64,000 nt of DNA from Candidatus Rokuibacteriota bacterium (GTDB lineage: Bacteria; Methylomirabilota; Methylomirabilia; Rokubacteriales; CSP1-6), in the NCBI GenBank assembly GCA_016184365.1, contig JACPCW010000077.1, positions 16,976-80,975 of the forward strand, given 5' to 3'. Every line of letters starts with the position of its first letter. The first letter of the stretch is position 1. The notes below the pieces were generated by a model. The model had not been told where the DNA came from, did not search any database, and worked only from the letters and a program-made list of their open reading frames with translations. Positions 1 through 8,473 of the stretch are shown here, one piece after another. Both the position numbers and the translations under genes were made by a program.

Positions 1-1359
1 CAGCATGAGGTTGCCGCCGGCGAGCCGGATCATGTCGCTCGAAAACGTGCCGGCGACGCCGGTGACGGCGAGGGCGCCGATGATCAGGCCGACGGCCGCG
101 AGCACCGTCACGAGCTCGGCGAGCGTGCGGCCGGTCTCCGCGAGGAACGTGAGGAAGGTGCGGGCGGTGAAGCGCGTCTCCTTCCGGATCATCGCGAGAC
201 CGAGCAGGATCGCGGTGGCGAAGAACGGCGCATGCACTTCGCGCCGGAGGCTCACCAGCAGGAACACGAGCACCGCGAACGCGCCGAGGTAGAACCACCC
301 CGCCCGCAGCGTCGCCCAGAAGGACGGCATCTCCTTCCACGACAGACCGTGGAGCGAGTTCCGCGCGGCGTACGCGTCGATCTGGAAGAAGAGGCTCGCG
401 TAGAAGAGCAGCGAGGGGATTCCGGCGGCGATCGCGACCGTCAGGTACGGGATGCCGAGGATCGACGCCATGACGAACGCCACGGCGCCCATGATCGGCG
501 GCATGAGCGTGCCGCCGGTCGACGCGGTGGCCTCGATGGCGGCCGCGACCTCCGGGCGGAAGCCGGTGCGGACCATCGTGGGAATCGTCACCACGCCGGT
601 GGACAGCACGTTCGACACCACGCTGCCGCTCATCGATCCGAACAGTCCGCTGGCGACGACGGCGACCTTCGCCGGCCCGCCGCGGAACGCGCCCAGGATG
701 GCCATCGAGAGGTCGATGAAGAACCGGCCGCCGCCGGTGGCCTGCAGCGCGGCGCCGAAGATGATGAAGCCGACGATGAGCGTGCCGAACACGCGCATCG
801 GAATGCCGAGGATCGCCTCGACGCTCATCGTCTGATACCGGATCGCGTCGGGCAGCGACATGCTGAGTCCGGCGATCGGACCCGGCATCACGCCGGCGTA
901 CACCGGGTAGAGCGAGAGGACCACGAGCATCACGAAGAGCGCGGTGCCGCCGGCACGCCGTGCGCCTTCCAGGATCACGAGCCACAGCGCGGCGCCCACG
1001 ACCACGGCCTCGGTCGGCGCCTTGAAGTCCCAGGCCTCCGCGATGATGCGATGGCCGTTCCAGGCGAAATAGAGCGGCGCGAGCACGGCGACGGCGAAGA
1101 AGATCAGGTCGTACCACGGCACGCCGTCGCGCCGCGCGCGTGCCGCGGCCGGGAACATCAGGAACGTCAGCGGGAAGAACAGGGCGAGCAGGACGTAGAG
1201 GTACGAGTTCTCGAGCAGGACGTACCCGCTCAGGAACCGGAGGTTGAAGACCTGGTTGATGGAGAGGAGAACGCCGGCCGTGCTGAAGACGATCAGCACG
1301 GCCAGCCATCCCCGTCCGAGCGCGCGATGGCGGGCGACGAACGTTTCCGAGACCGCCAC
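1..1359 (-). CDS. TRAP transporter fused permease (4TM/12TM type), 3' end cut by window edge
   Basis: This is the membrane part of a TAXI-type TRAP transporter, which uses an ion gradient to import small carboxylates delivered by a periplasmic binding protein. About 453 codons are visible. The N-terminus (AVSETFVARHRALGRGW) is followed by many hydrophobic segments. The later part carries the Gly-rich TRAP large-permease signature, with GSMSGSVVSNV and ATASTGGTLMPPIMGA near residues 240-285. The start is taken as a GTG 15 bases after the stop of the binding-protein gene, because no ATG lies nearby. It sits directly behind that gene, so one operon is likely. The C-terminus lies outside the window. 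Confidence 0.85.
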   Translation of the reverse strand, partial: MAVSETFVARHRALGRGWLAVLIVFSTAGVLLSINQVFNLRFLSGYVLLENSYLYVLLALFFPLTFLMFPAAARARRDGVPWYDLIFFAVAVLAPLYFAWNGHRIIAEAWDFKAPTEAVVVGAALWLVILEGARRAGGTALFVMLVVLSLYPVYAGVMPGPIAGLSMSLPDAIRYQTMSVEAILGIPMRVFGTLIVGFIIFGAALQATGGGRFFIDLSMAILGAFRGGPAKVAVVASGLFGSMSGSVVSNVLSTGVVTIPTMVRTGFRPEVAAAIEATASTGGTLMPPIMGAVAFVMASILGIPYLTVAIAAGIPSLLFYASLFFQIDAYAARNSLHGLSWKEMPSFWATLRAGWFYLGAFAVLVFLLVSLRREVHAPFFATAILLGLAMIRKETRFTARTFLTFLAETGRTLAELVTVLAAVGLIIGALAVTGVAGTFSSDMIRLAGGNLML

Positions 1360-1374
1360 CGCGGCGCTCGCCGC

Positions 1375-2562
1375 CTACTCGTCCCAGTACGTCTCGAGGC
1401 CGGCGGTCTTGAGCGCGCCTGCCCGCACCTTCATCCAGTGCTTGGGGAAGTCGGCGACCTTGATCTTCTTCTCGGACGCCTCGCCCTGGGCGCGGTCCCA
1501 GGCGCCCTGCAGCACCTCCTGCCGCTTGAGCAGCGACTGGTTGTGCTTCTCGAGCTCCGCGGTCCAGACGCCCTTCTCCTTGAAGTAGCGGATGGCGCCG
1601 TTGTGATAGGGCATGACCCACTTCAGGCGCTGCTTCTTCAGGTCGAAGCCGTCGTTGCCGGGATGCGCCGCGACGTAGTCAGGAAGCAGGTCGTAGAGCA
1701 GCTTGGTCTGCTGGTACACGATCTCGTCCGGCTGGTTCGCGTACGCCGTGACGATCGGATAGCCGTACGTCGCGCCCTTGTGCGGAGCGTCCTTCGAGAT
1801 CGGCGGCGCGCCAACGGTGGCCACGTTGTACTCGAAATACGGCGCGGCCTTCTTGAGCCGCTGCCAGCAGGCGGGATCTTCCTGCGGGCTCGGGACCGCC
1901 GGGGCGATGTACTTGCGCGGCGAGGCGGCCAGCTCGTACACGACGCCGGAGTTCGTGCTCGCGATGTAGGCGTCGGCCGTGCCCTCGATCACCGCGCGGC
2001 CGGCGGCGCCCCAGCTCGGGAAATCGGTCTTCTTCACGTCGTTCCACGTGAGGTTCGCGCACGCGAGGAAGGCCGTCATGTTCTGGTTGAGCGCGGGCGC
2101 GCCGACGACCCACGCGATCCGCTTGCCCTTCAGATCGAACACGGTCTTCGCGCCGGTGTCGCCGCCGGCGGCGACGTTGCCGGTGTTGAAGTCGCCCCAT
2201 GCCGCGCCGACGATGCGCACGGGCTGGGGACCCCAGTCCGTCCCCGCGAACTCGAACACGGCCTCCTGCGACAGGAACGACGCGATCCCGAGCGCGCCGA
2301 ACTGCGCGCGACCGGAGGCGAGCGGCGCCTGGCGGGAGACGTCGTTGCCGGCGGGAATGACGCGCACGGTGATGCCGGCCTTCTGCGCCATCGCGTGGCC
2401 GATCGATGCGGCCTGGATGTAGCCCGCGGAGCCGACGTCATAGGCCGTCCACACGAGCGTCCTCGGCATGCGGGTCTGCGCGTCGCCGGGGAGCGCGAAC
2501 GACACGAGCAACACGACCGCGGCCAGCGCGGTGAGCGCGGTGGCCGCCCTGAGCTTCGACAT
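1375..2562 (-). CDS. TAXI family TRAP transporter solute-binding protein
   Basis: This is the periplasmic substrate receptor (395 aa) of the TRAP importer encoded just downstream. The N-terminus MSKLRAATALTALAAVVLLV is a Sec signal peptide, with likely cleavage after GDAQ. The mature part follows the TAXI family pattern: GSAGYIQAASIGHAMAQ near the start, then an AWGDFNTGN block. The start at 2562 is chosen over an upstream in-frame ATG because AGGAGG lies 7 bases before it and the signal peptide follows at once. The substrate cannot be told from sequence; TAXI proteins commonly bind dicarboxylates or amino acids. Confidence 0.9.
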   Translation of the reverse strand: MSKLRAATALTALAAVVLLVSFALPGDAQTRMPRTLVWTAYDVGSAGYIQAASIGHAMAQKAGITVRVIPAGNDVSRQAPLASGRAQFGALGIASFLSQEAVFEFAGTDWGPQPVRIVGAAWGDFNTGNVAAGGDTGAKTVFDLKGKRIAWVVGAPALNQNMTAFLACANLTWNDVKKTDFPSWGAAGRAVIEGTADAYIASTNSGVVYELAASPRKYIAPAVPSPQEDPACWQRLKKAAPYFEYNVATVGAPPISKDAPHKGATYGYPIVTAYANQPDEIVYQQTKLLYDLLPDYVAAHPGNDGFDLKKQRLKWVMPYHNGAIRYFKEKGVWTAELEKHNQSLLKRQEVLQGAWDRAQGEASEKKIKVADFPKHWMKVRAGALKTAGLETYWDE

Positions 2563-2650
2563 GGATCTCCTCCTTGGGGGGTCGATCGACGAGTGCAACC
2601 TTCTATCCGCGATTCTGCCGATGCGTCAAGGTGACAGGGATCACAACGTG

Positions 2651-3938
2651 TCAGGAGCCGCCGCCCGCCGCCGGCGCCGGCCGCATGACGCGGCGTCGGC
2701 CCAACCGCTCACGGACGTGCTCGAGATACACGTAGATCACCGGCGTGATGTAGAGCGTCAGGAGCTGCGAGAGCAGCAGACCGCCGACGACCGCGAGGCC
2801 CAGTGACTGCCGCACCTCGCCGCCGGCGCCGAGACCGAGAGCGATGGGCAGCGTGCCCGCGATCGCCGCGACCGTCGTCATCATGATCGGCCGGAAGCGA
2901 ATGAGCGCGCCTTCGCGGATCGCCGCGTCGGGCGCGCGTCCGCCGCGCTGCGCGTCGAGCGCGAAGTCGATCATCATGATCGCGTTCTTCTTCACGATGC
3001 CGATCAGCATGATCACGCCGATGAAGCCGTAGAAGTCGAGGTCCTTCCCGAACAGCCACAGCGTGGCGAGCGCGCCGATGCCCGCCGACGGCAGTCCCGA
3101 GAGAATCGTCAGCGGGTGCACGAAGCTCTCGTAGAGGATGCCGAGCACGATGTAGATCACGAGCACCGCGGCCAGCAGCAGCAGCCCGAGACCCTGGAGC
3201 GACGCCTGGAACGCCTGCGCCGCGCCCTGGAAGCTCGACGTGATCGTCGCGGGCAGTCGCGCTTCGCGCTCGGCGCGCCGGACCATCGTGATGGCGTCAC
3301 CGAGCGCCACGCCGGGCCCGGTGTTGAACGAGATCGTCACCGACGGCAGCTGGCCGACGTGGTTCACGGTGAGCGGTCCCGCGCCCTCGCGGAAGGTGGC
3401 GACGGCGGCGAGCGGCACGAGCCGGTCGCCCGAGCCCTTCAGGTAGAGCGCCGACAGCGCGTCCGCGTCGCGCTGGAACTCCGGCGCGAGCTCCATGATG
3501 ACCCAGTACTGATTCGACGCCGTCATGATCGTCCCGACCTGCCGGCCGCCATACGCGTTGTAGAGCGCGGTCTCGACCTGGCCGGCGGACAGCCCGAGCG
3601 CCGAGGCCTTCTCGCGATCGATGTCGACCTGCACCTCGGCGCTCGTCAGCTGCAGATCGGTCGTGACGTCGCGCAGGCCGCCGAGGCCGCGCAGGCGTGA
3701 CTCCATCGTCTCCGCCCACTGATACAGCTCACCCGCGTCGGTGCCGGACAGCGTGTACTGGTACACGCTCTTCGTGAGCTGGCCGCCGATGCGGATCGCC
3801 GGCGGGTTCTGCAGAAACACGCGGAGGCCGGGGATCTTCGCCAGCTCGGGCTGCAGCCCGCGAATGACGTCGTCGACGTGCCAGGCCGATCATGACGAGC
3901 GTCGTCATGACCGGCCGTCGGATGAACAGGGAGCTCAT
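2651..3938 (-). pseudogene. RND multidrug efflux permease, gutted by a large internal deletion
   Basis: RND permeases (AcrB/MdtB type) are about 1,030-1,050 aa inner-membrane proton/drug antiporters. Here the first 19 codons, MSSLFIRRPVMTTLVMIGLA, are intact. At about 3885 the sequence jumps, out of frame, to the second half of the protein (HVDDVIRGLQPELAKIPGL onward). The remaining roughly 400 residues run to the stop with the usual C-terminal membrane segments, including GILYESFVHPLTIL and GIVKKNAIMMIDFA. About 600 residues are missing, including the TM1-6 proton-relay region. The first codon overlaps the adaptor stop (ATGA), so this was a normal adaptor-permease operon. Either the locus is decaying or the assembly skipped the middle. 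Confidence 0.85.
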
Positions 3939-5057
3939 TGCTTCGCCGGTGGTGCGGTCGGTGGTGACGCGGCCGCGGGCGGCTCGGCCTGCGCCTGGAC
4001 TTTCGCGCCCGGGAACAACCGCAGCTGGCCCTCGGTCACGACCGTCTCGCCCGGCTTCACGCCCTGCGCGATGACGATCTGACCCTCGACTTCACGTCCG
4101 GCGTCGACCGGCCGCGAGTCCACCGTGGCGCCCGGCTTCACGACGAAGACGTAGCGTCCCTGCTGACCCGTCTGCACGGCGGGCGCGGGGACGACGACCG
4201 CCGGCTCCGTCGCGAGCGTGAGCACGACGTTCATGAACTGCCCGGGCCACAGCATGATCGGATCGTTCGCGAACGTGGCTTTCAGCTGAATCGTGCCCGT
4301 GGCCGGATCCACGCGGTTGTCGATGAACGTCAGCTCGCCCCGTGCGATCCGCTCGCTGCTCTTGGGACTGACGGCGTCGACGGCGAGCCGGCCCTGGCCG
4401 GCGCGATAGCGCTGCACCGCCGGCAGATGGCGCTCCGGCAATGCGAAGCCGATCTCGACCGGCGTGAGCTCGTTGATCAGGACGAGCGCGGTGTGGTTCG
4501 GCGCGATGAGACTGCCTTCGTGCACCTGGACGGCGCCCGTGCGGCCGCGCATCGGCGCGCGAATCGTCGCGTAGCCCGTCTGAACCCGCGCGTTCTGCAC
4601 GACGGCGCGGTCGCGCGCACCGTCGCTTCGAGCGACCGCGCGCGCGTCCGGATCTGTTCGTACTGCGACTGCGCGACGAAGCCCTTGCGCACGAGCTCCT
4701 CGTAGCGCTGCGCTTCGCGCTGCGCGTTTTCGAGCTCGCCGGTGCTCCGCGCGAGGTTCGCCTCCGCCTGGCGAAGCTCGGCCTGCATCGGGCGCGCGTC
4801 GATCGTGAAGAGCAGGTCGCCTTCGCGAACGTCCTGGCCTTCCTTGAAATGAATCTTCGTGAGCGTGCCGCCGACGCGCGACCGGACGGTCACGCTCTCC
4901 GTGGGCTGCACGGTGCCGATCGCGCGGAGCTGGATGGGGACGGACTTCTCCTGCGCGGTGGCGACGACGACGGGCACCGTTGCGCGGGCGCCCGCGAGCA
5001 CGCGCCGGCAGCCGCGCACGCGAGCAGGAGCCAGACGACGGCGCGCAGCCGATACAC
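3935..5057 (-). pseudogene. RND efflux periplasmic adaptor (HlyD/AcrA family) with two frameshifts
   Basis: This was the lipoprotein adaptor linking the RND pump to an outer-membrane channel. Three frames must be joined. From a GTG at 5057 a lipoprotein signal reads YRLRAVVWLLLACAAAGACS. Near 4980-4995 the frame shifts to the mature start TVPVVVATAQEKSVPIQLRA, followed by the lipoyl half and coiled-coil hairpin. Near 4614 one base is missing: GTGCGCGCGACC should read GTGCGCGCG-GACC. The rest (YATIRAPMRGRTG, then the beta-barrel and C-terminal parts) follows in a third frame to the stop at 3935. Two indels plus the gutted permease downstream mean the operon is non-functional as given, or that the local consensus sequence is poor. 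Confidence 0.85.
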
Positions 5058-5112
5058 GCAGCTTGTCGAGCAAGCGACGTGCCGCTGACATGCAGGTTAA
5101 GCTGTCGTGGTG

Positions 5113-5219
5113 GGGCGAAGCCGCAGCACGGCGTGGCATCGGGAGGTGAGGCCGGTCGACGGCCGAGCCGACACTACGATGAAGAGCCGCAGGCGGAGCG
5201 TGTGCGAGGCGAGTCTGTG
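5113..5219 (+). repeat. R2 leader element, long form (copy a)
   Basis: This 107-bp element recurs at 13755-13862 (- strand) and 38777-38883, with short forms at 38890-38948 and 56764-56817. It runs from GGGCGAAGCCGCAGCACG to GCGAGTCTGTG, and its last three bases are the GTG start of the next gene. An in-frame Arg-rich mini-ORF fills it, and that ORF's TGA stop overlaps the GTG (GTGA). Confidence 0.9.
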
Positions 5220-7610
5220 AGAATCGATCCCGACCGCCTCGCGTGTCTCCGTGCGCTCGAACAGAAAGTGCTGTGGCTCTCGACGTGGATGGTGCACCAC
5301 GCGAACCACGTCCGGCCGCATCACGACGGGCTGAAGGTCGGCGGCCACCAGGCGTCGTCGGCGTCGTCGCTCGACATCATGACGGCGCTCTACTTCGACG
5401 TCCTGCGGCCCGAAGATCGCGTCGCCGTGAAGCCGCACGCGAGCCCGGTGTTTCACGCGATCCAGTACCTCTACGGCAGGCAGAGCCGCGAAAGCCTCGA
5501 GCGCTTCCGCGCGCTCGGTGGCGCGCAGGCGTATCCGTCGCGAACGAAGGACACGGACGACGTCGATTTCTCGACCGGCTCGGTCGGGCTCGGCGTCGCG
5601 CTCACGCTGTGCGCCGCGCTCGTCCAGGACTACGTCGCGCTGCACGATCTGCTGCCGCCGGGCGTGCGCCCGGGCCGCATGATCGCCATCGCCGGCGACG
5701 CCGAGTTCGACGAGGGCAACGTCTTCGAGGCGATGCTCGAGGGCTGGAAGCACGACGTGCGCAGCGTCTGGTGGATCGTCGACTACAACCGCCAGAGCCT
5801 CGACACCGTCGTCAGCGATCGGCTCTTCACCCGGATCGAGGACATCTGCCGGACGACGGGCTTCGACGTCGTCGTGCTGAAGTACGGCAAGCGGCTCCAG
5901 GAGGTCGCGCGCCGTCCGGGCGGCGAGGCGCTCATCCGCTGGATCGACGAATGTCCGAACTCGGTGTACTCGGCGCTCACGTTCAAGGGCGGCGCCGCGT
6001 GGCGCGCGCAGCTCGAGCGCGACCTCAAGCAGGACGAGACGCGCGCCATCATCGACGCCCTCGACGATGCCGCGCTGCATGCGCTCATGACGAACCTCGC
6101 CGGCCACGATCTCGAATCGCTGCTCGAGGCGTTCCACGCCGCGCCGGACGACCGGGCGCGCTGCTTCCTCGCCTACACCATCAAGGGCTACCGGCTCCCG
6201 CTCGCGGGTCACAAGGACAACCACGCCGGCATGCTCACGCCGGGGCAGCTGACGGCGTTTCAGCGTGAGATGCGCGTGCCGGAGGGGCGCGAGTGGGATC
6301 CGTTCGTCGGACTCGACGTGTCCGAGGACCGGTTGCGCGCGTTTCTCGCGAGCTCGCCCCTCGCGAGCACGGAACGTCGTATCCACGCAGCGCCCGACGT
6401 CGCCGTGCCGGACACGGTCGACATCCCGCGCGACGTCGAAGTCTCGACGCAGACCGGCTTCGGCCGGATCCTGAGCGATCTCGGCTCCGGCGACACGGAG
6501 CTCGCCGCGCGGCTCGTCACGACGTCACCGGACGTGACGCTGTCGACCAACCTCGGCGGCTGGGTGAATCGCCGCGGCATCTTCCATCGCTCGGAGTACC
6601 GCGACGCGTTCCGCGACATGGACGTGCCGTCGCCGCAGAAGTGGGTGATGTCGCCGTCCGGCCAGCACTTCGAGCTCGGCATCGCGGAGCACAACCTGTT
6701 CATCATGCTGGCGGCGCTCGGACTGTCCGCGCCGCTGTTCGGCGTGCGGCTGCTGCCGGTCGGCACGCTCTACGATCCGTTCGTGCTGCGCGGTCTCGAT
6801 GCCTTCGGCTATGCGTGCTACCAGGACGCGCGCTTCATGGTCGTCGGCACGCCGGCCGGCATCAGCCTCGCGCCCGAGGGCGGCGCGCATCAGTCGATCA
6901 TGACGCCGCTCGTCGGCATGGCGATGGACCGGCTCGCGAGCTTCGAGCCCGCGTTCGTCGACGAGCTCGCGGAGATGATGCTGTGGGGCTTCCGTCATCT
7001 GCAGGCCGCCGACGGCGGCTCGGTGTACCTCCGGCTCACGACGCGTCCGCTGCCGCAGCCGCAGCGCGAAATGACGCCGGCGCTGCGCGCCGCGGTGATC
7101 GAAGGCGCGTACTGGATACGCGAGCCGGAGCCCGACACCGATCTCGTGCTCGTGTACTGCGGCGCCGTGGCGCCGGAAGCCATGGCCGCGCACGCCGCGA
7201 TCGTCGACGACGTCGCCGGCGCCGGACTGCTGGCCATCACGTCGCCGGACCGGCTGTACGCCGACTGGCGCGCGAGCAACACCGGAACGCGGTCCCGATC
7301 ACGCATCGAGCAGCTGCTCGCACAGGCGCCCGGCGCGGCGCTCGTGACCGTGCTCGACGGACACCCGGCGACGCTGTCGTGGCTGGGCTCGGTGCACGGA
7401 CAGCGCATGTATCCGCTCGGCGTCGATCACTTCGGACAGTCGGGCGACATCGCGGACCTCTATCGCCTGCACGGCATCGACGAAGACGCGATCATCGACG
7501 CGGCCGCGCGCGCGTGTCTCGACCGATTGAGCTGGGGACCCCGAAATGGCCCCCAGACCCCCAACGCTCGGAGCGCCCCGGGCAACCCGTGGCGCTCCTC
7601 GAATTCCTAG
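5217..7610 (+). CDS. Transketolase / pyruvate dehydrogenase E1 (AceE-like) ThDP enzyme
   Basis: This is a 797-aa thiamine-diphosphate enzyme. The ThDP motif reads GDAEFDEGNVFEA, then DYNRQSLD about 25 residues later, which resembles AceE more than plain transketolase. TIKGYRLPLAGHKDNHAG follows, and the pyrimidine-binding half holds a GIAEHNLF block. AceE is usually near 890 aa, and no E2 or E3 gene lies nearby, so the reaction is uncertain: a 2-oxoacid decarboxylase/dehydrogenase or a transketolase. The GTG start is supplied by the R2 element, with GAGG 7 bases upstream. The last 26 codons and the stop come from R1 copy a (GPRNGPQTPN...), so the natural C-terminus probably ends near CLDRLS. 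Confidence 0.8.
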   Translation: MRIDPDRLACLRALEQKVLWLSTWMVHHANHVRPHHDGLKVGGHQASSASSLDIMTALYFDVLRPEDRVAVKPHASPVFHAIQYLYGRQSRESLERFRALGGAQAYPSRTKDTDDVDFSTGSVGLGVALTLCAALVQDYVALHDLLPPGVRPGRMIAIAGDAEFDEGNVFEAMLEGWKHDVRSVWWIVDYNRQSLDTVVSDRLFTRIEDICRTTGFDVVVLKYGKRLQEVARRPGGEALIRWIDECPNSVYSALTFKGGAAWRAQLERDLKQDETRAIIDALDDAALHALMTNLAGHDLESLLEAFHAAPDDRARCFLAYTIKGYRLPLAGHKDNHAGMLTPGQLTAFQREMRVPEGREWDPFVGLDVSEDRLRAFLASSPLASTERRIHAAPDVAVPDTVDIPRDVEVSTQTGFGRILSDLGSGDTELAARLVTTSPDVTLSTNLGGWVNRRGIFHRSEYRDAFRDMDVPSPQKWVMSPSGQHFELGIAEHNLFIMLAALGLSAPLFGVRLLPVGTLYDPFVLRGLDAFGYACYQDARFMVVGTPAGISLAPEGGAHQSIMTPLVGMAMDRLASFEPAFVDELAEMMLWGFRHLQAADGGSVYLRLTTRPLPQPQREMTPALRAAVIEGAYWIREPEPDTDLVLVYCGAVAPEAMAAHAAIVDDVAGAGLLAITSPDRLYADWRASNTGTRSRSRIEQLLAQAPGAALVTVLDGHPATLSWLGSVHGQRMYPLGVDHFGQSGDIADLYRLHGIDEDAIIDAAARACLDRLSWGPRNGPQTPNARSAPGNPWRSSNS
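7534..7602 (+). repeat. R1 two-hairpin element, copy a
   Basis: Hairpin 1 is GGGGACC/GGCCCCC with a 7-base loop. After a C-rich linker, hairpin 2 is GGAGCGCC-C-CGGG-CAA-CCCG-T-GGCGCTCC. It lies between two convergent genes and overlaps the 3' end of the ThDP enzyme gene. Confidence 0.85.
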
Positions 7611-8473
7611 CGCATCGCGAAGTTGCGGATGATGTAGCCGGCGATGGAGTGGCGCGACGGGCTGATCGGGAGCTGGTCGCGCGGAAACCAGCGCGCGTCT
7701 TCCAGCTCGTCGGTATCGACGGCGACGTCGCCGCCGGCGTACTCGGCGACGAAGCCCACCATGAGCTGGCTCGGGAACGGCCAGTTCTGGCTGCCGACGT
7801 ACGTGACGTTCTTCACGTCGACGCCGACCTCTTCCTTCACCTCGCGGCGCACCGCGCCCTCGAGCGACTCGCCGTTGTCGACGAAGCCGGCGACGAGCGC
7901 GTAGCGGCCAGGTGCCCATTCGGCCTTGCGCGCGAGCAGGCAGCGGTCGCCATCGATCACGAGCGTGATCACCGCGGGGTGCAGGTGCGGATAGTGCTCG
8001 TACTTGCACTTCGGGCAGCGCTTGCCCCATTCACCACCGATGCGCTCCGTCGGTTCGCCGCACCGCGGGCAGAATCCGCTCGTCGACTCCCACCAGAGCG
8101 CCTGCATCGCCATGCCGCCCAGGGACAGGAGCGTGTCCGGCAGCTTCGTGCCGCGCATCGGGACGACGGTCTGCGGCTGCAGTCCCGACGGGCACGCGCG
8201 GTCCTTCGCGACCGGCACGACCCAGCACGGCGTGCCGTTCCACGTGCCAAGCCAGAAGGGCGCGCGGTCTTCGAGGTCGATCGGGCACGCGCCGGACGGC
8301 AGCAGGAACCGGTCGGCGTCGGGCACGACGAGCAGCGACTGCTCCTGCACGAGGAGCCAGTGCCCGTCGCCGTCTTTCGGCGCGGCGCCGTGCTTGCCCG
8401 GCGTGAATTCCGCGCCGAGGACCTCGCGGTTGAACGGCAGATAGACGCTGAGCGGCGTGTTGTCGGTCGTCAT
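7607..8473 (-). CDS. nudC: NUDIX hydrolase, NAD(H) pyrophosphatase (NudC-like)
   Basis: The family hydrolyses NADH or NAD+ to NMN(H) and AMP, and removes NAD caps from RNA. This 288-aa protein has the family layout: an N-terminal domain, a zinc ribbon (CPRCGEPT ... CPKCKYEHYPH, four Cys) near residues 140-165, then the Nudix box GFVDNGESLEGAVRREVKEE. The NudC-specific SQNWPFPSQLMVGF motif follows. The start ATG overlaps the stop of the upstream LLM gene (ATGA), so the two are co-transcribed. The stop codon abuts R1 copy a. Confidence 0.92.
   Translation of the reverse strand: MTTDNTPLSVYLPFNREVLGAEFTPGKHGAAPKDGDGHWLLVQEQSLLVVPDADRFLLPSGACPIDLEDRAPFWLGTWNGTPCWVVPVAKDRACPSGLQPQTVVPMRGTKLPDTLLSLGGMAMQALWWESTSGFCPRCGEPTERIGGEWGKRCPKCKYEHYPHLHPAVITLVIDGDRCLLARKAEWAPGRYALVAGFVDNGESLEGAVRREVKEEVGVDVKNVTYVGSQNWPFPSQLMVGFVAEYAGGDVAVDTDELEDARWFPRDQLPISPSRHSIAGYIIRNFAMR

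Noticed and set aside
232..2634. An 800-codon open frame on the + strand covering the TRAP genes
   Set aside because: It is the Arg/Ala/His-rich mirror of two clear - strand genes; long antisense frames are expected in DNA this GC-rich. The same holds for many others, for example 5097-6386(-), 10476-12008(-), 37068-39185(-) and 41156-42838(-).
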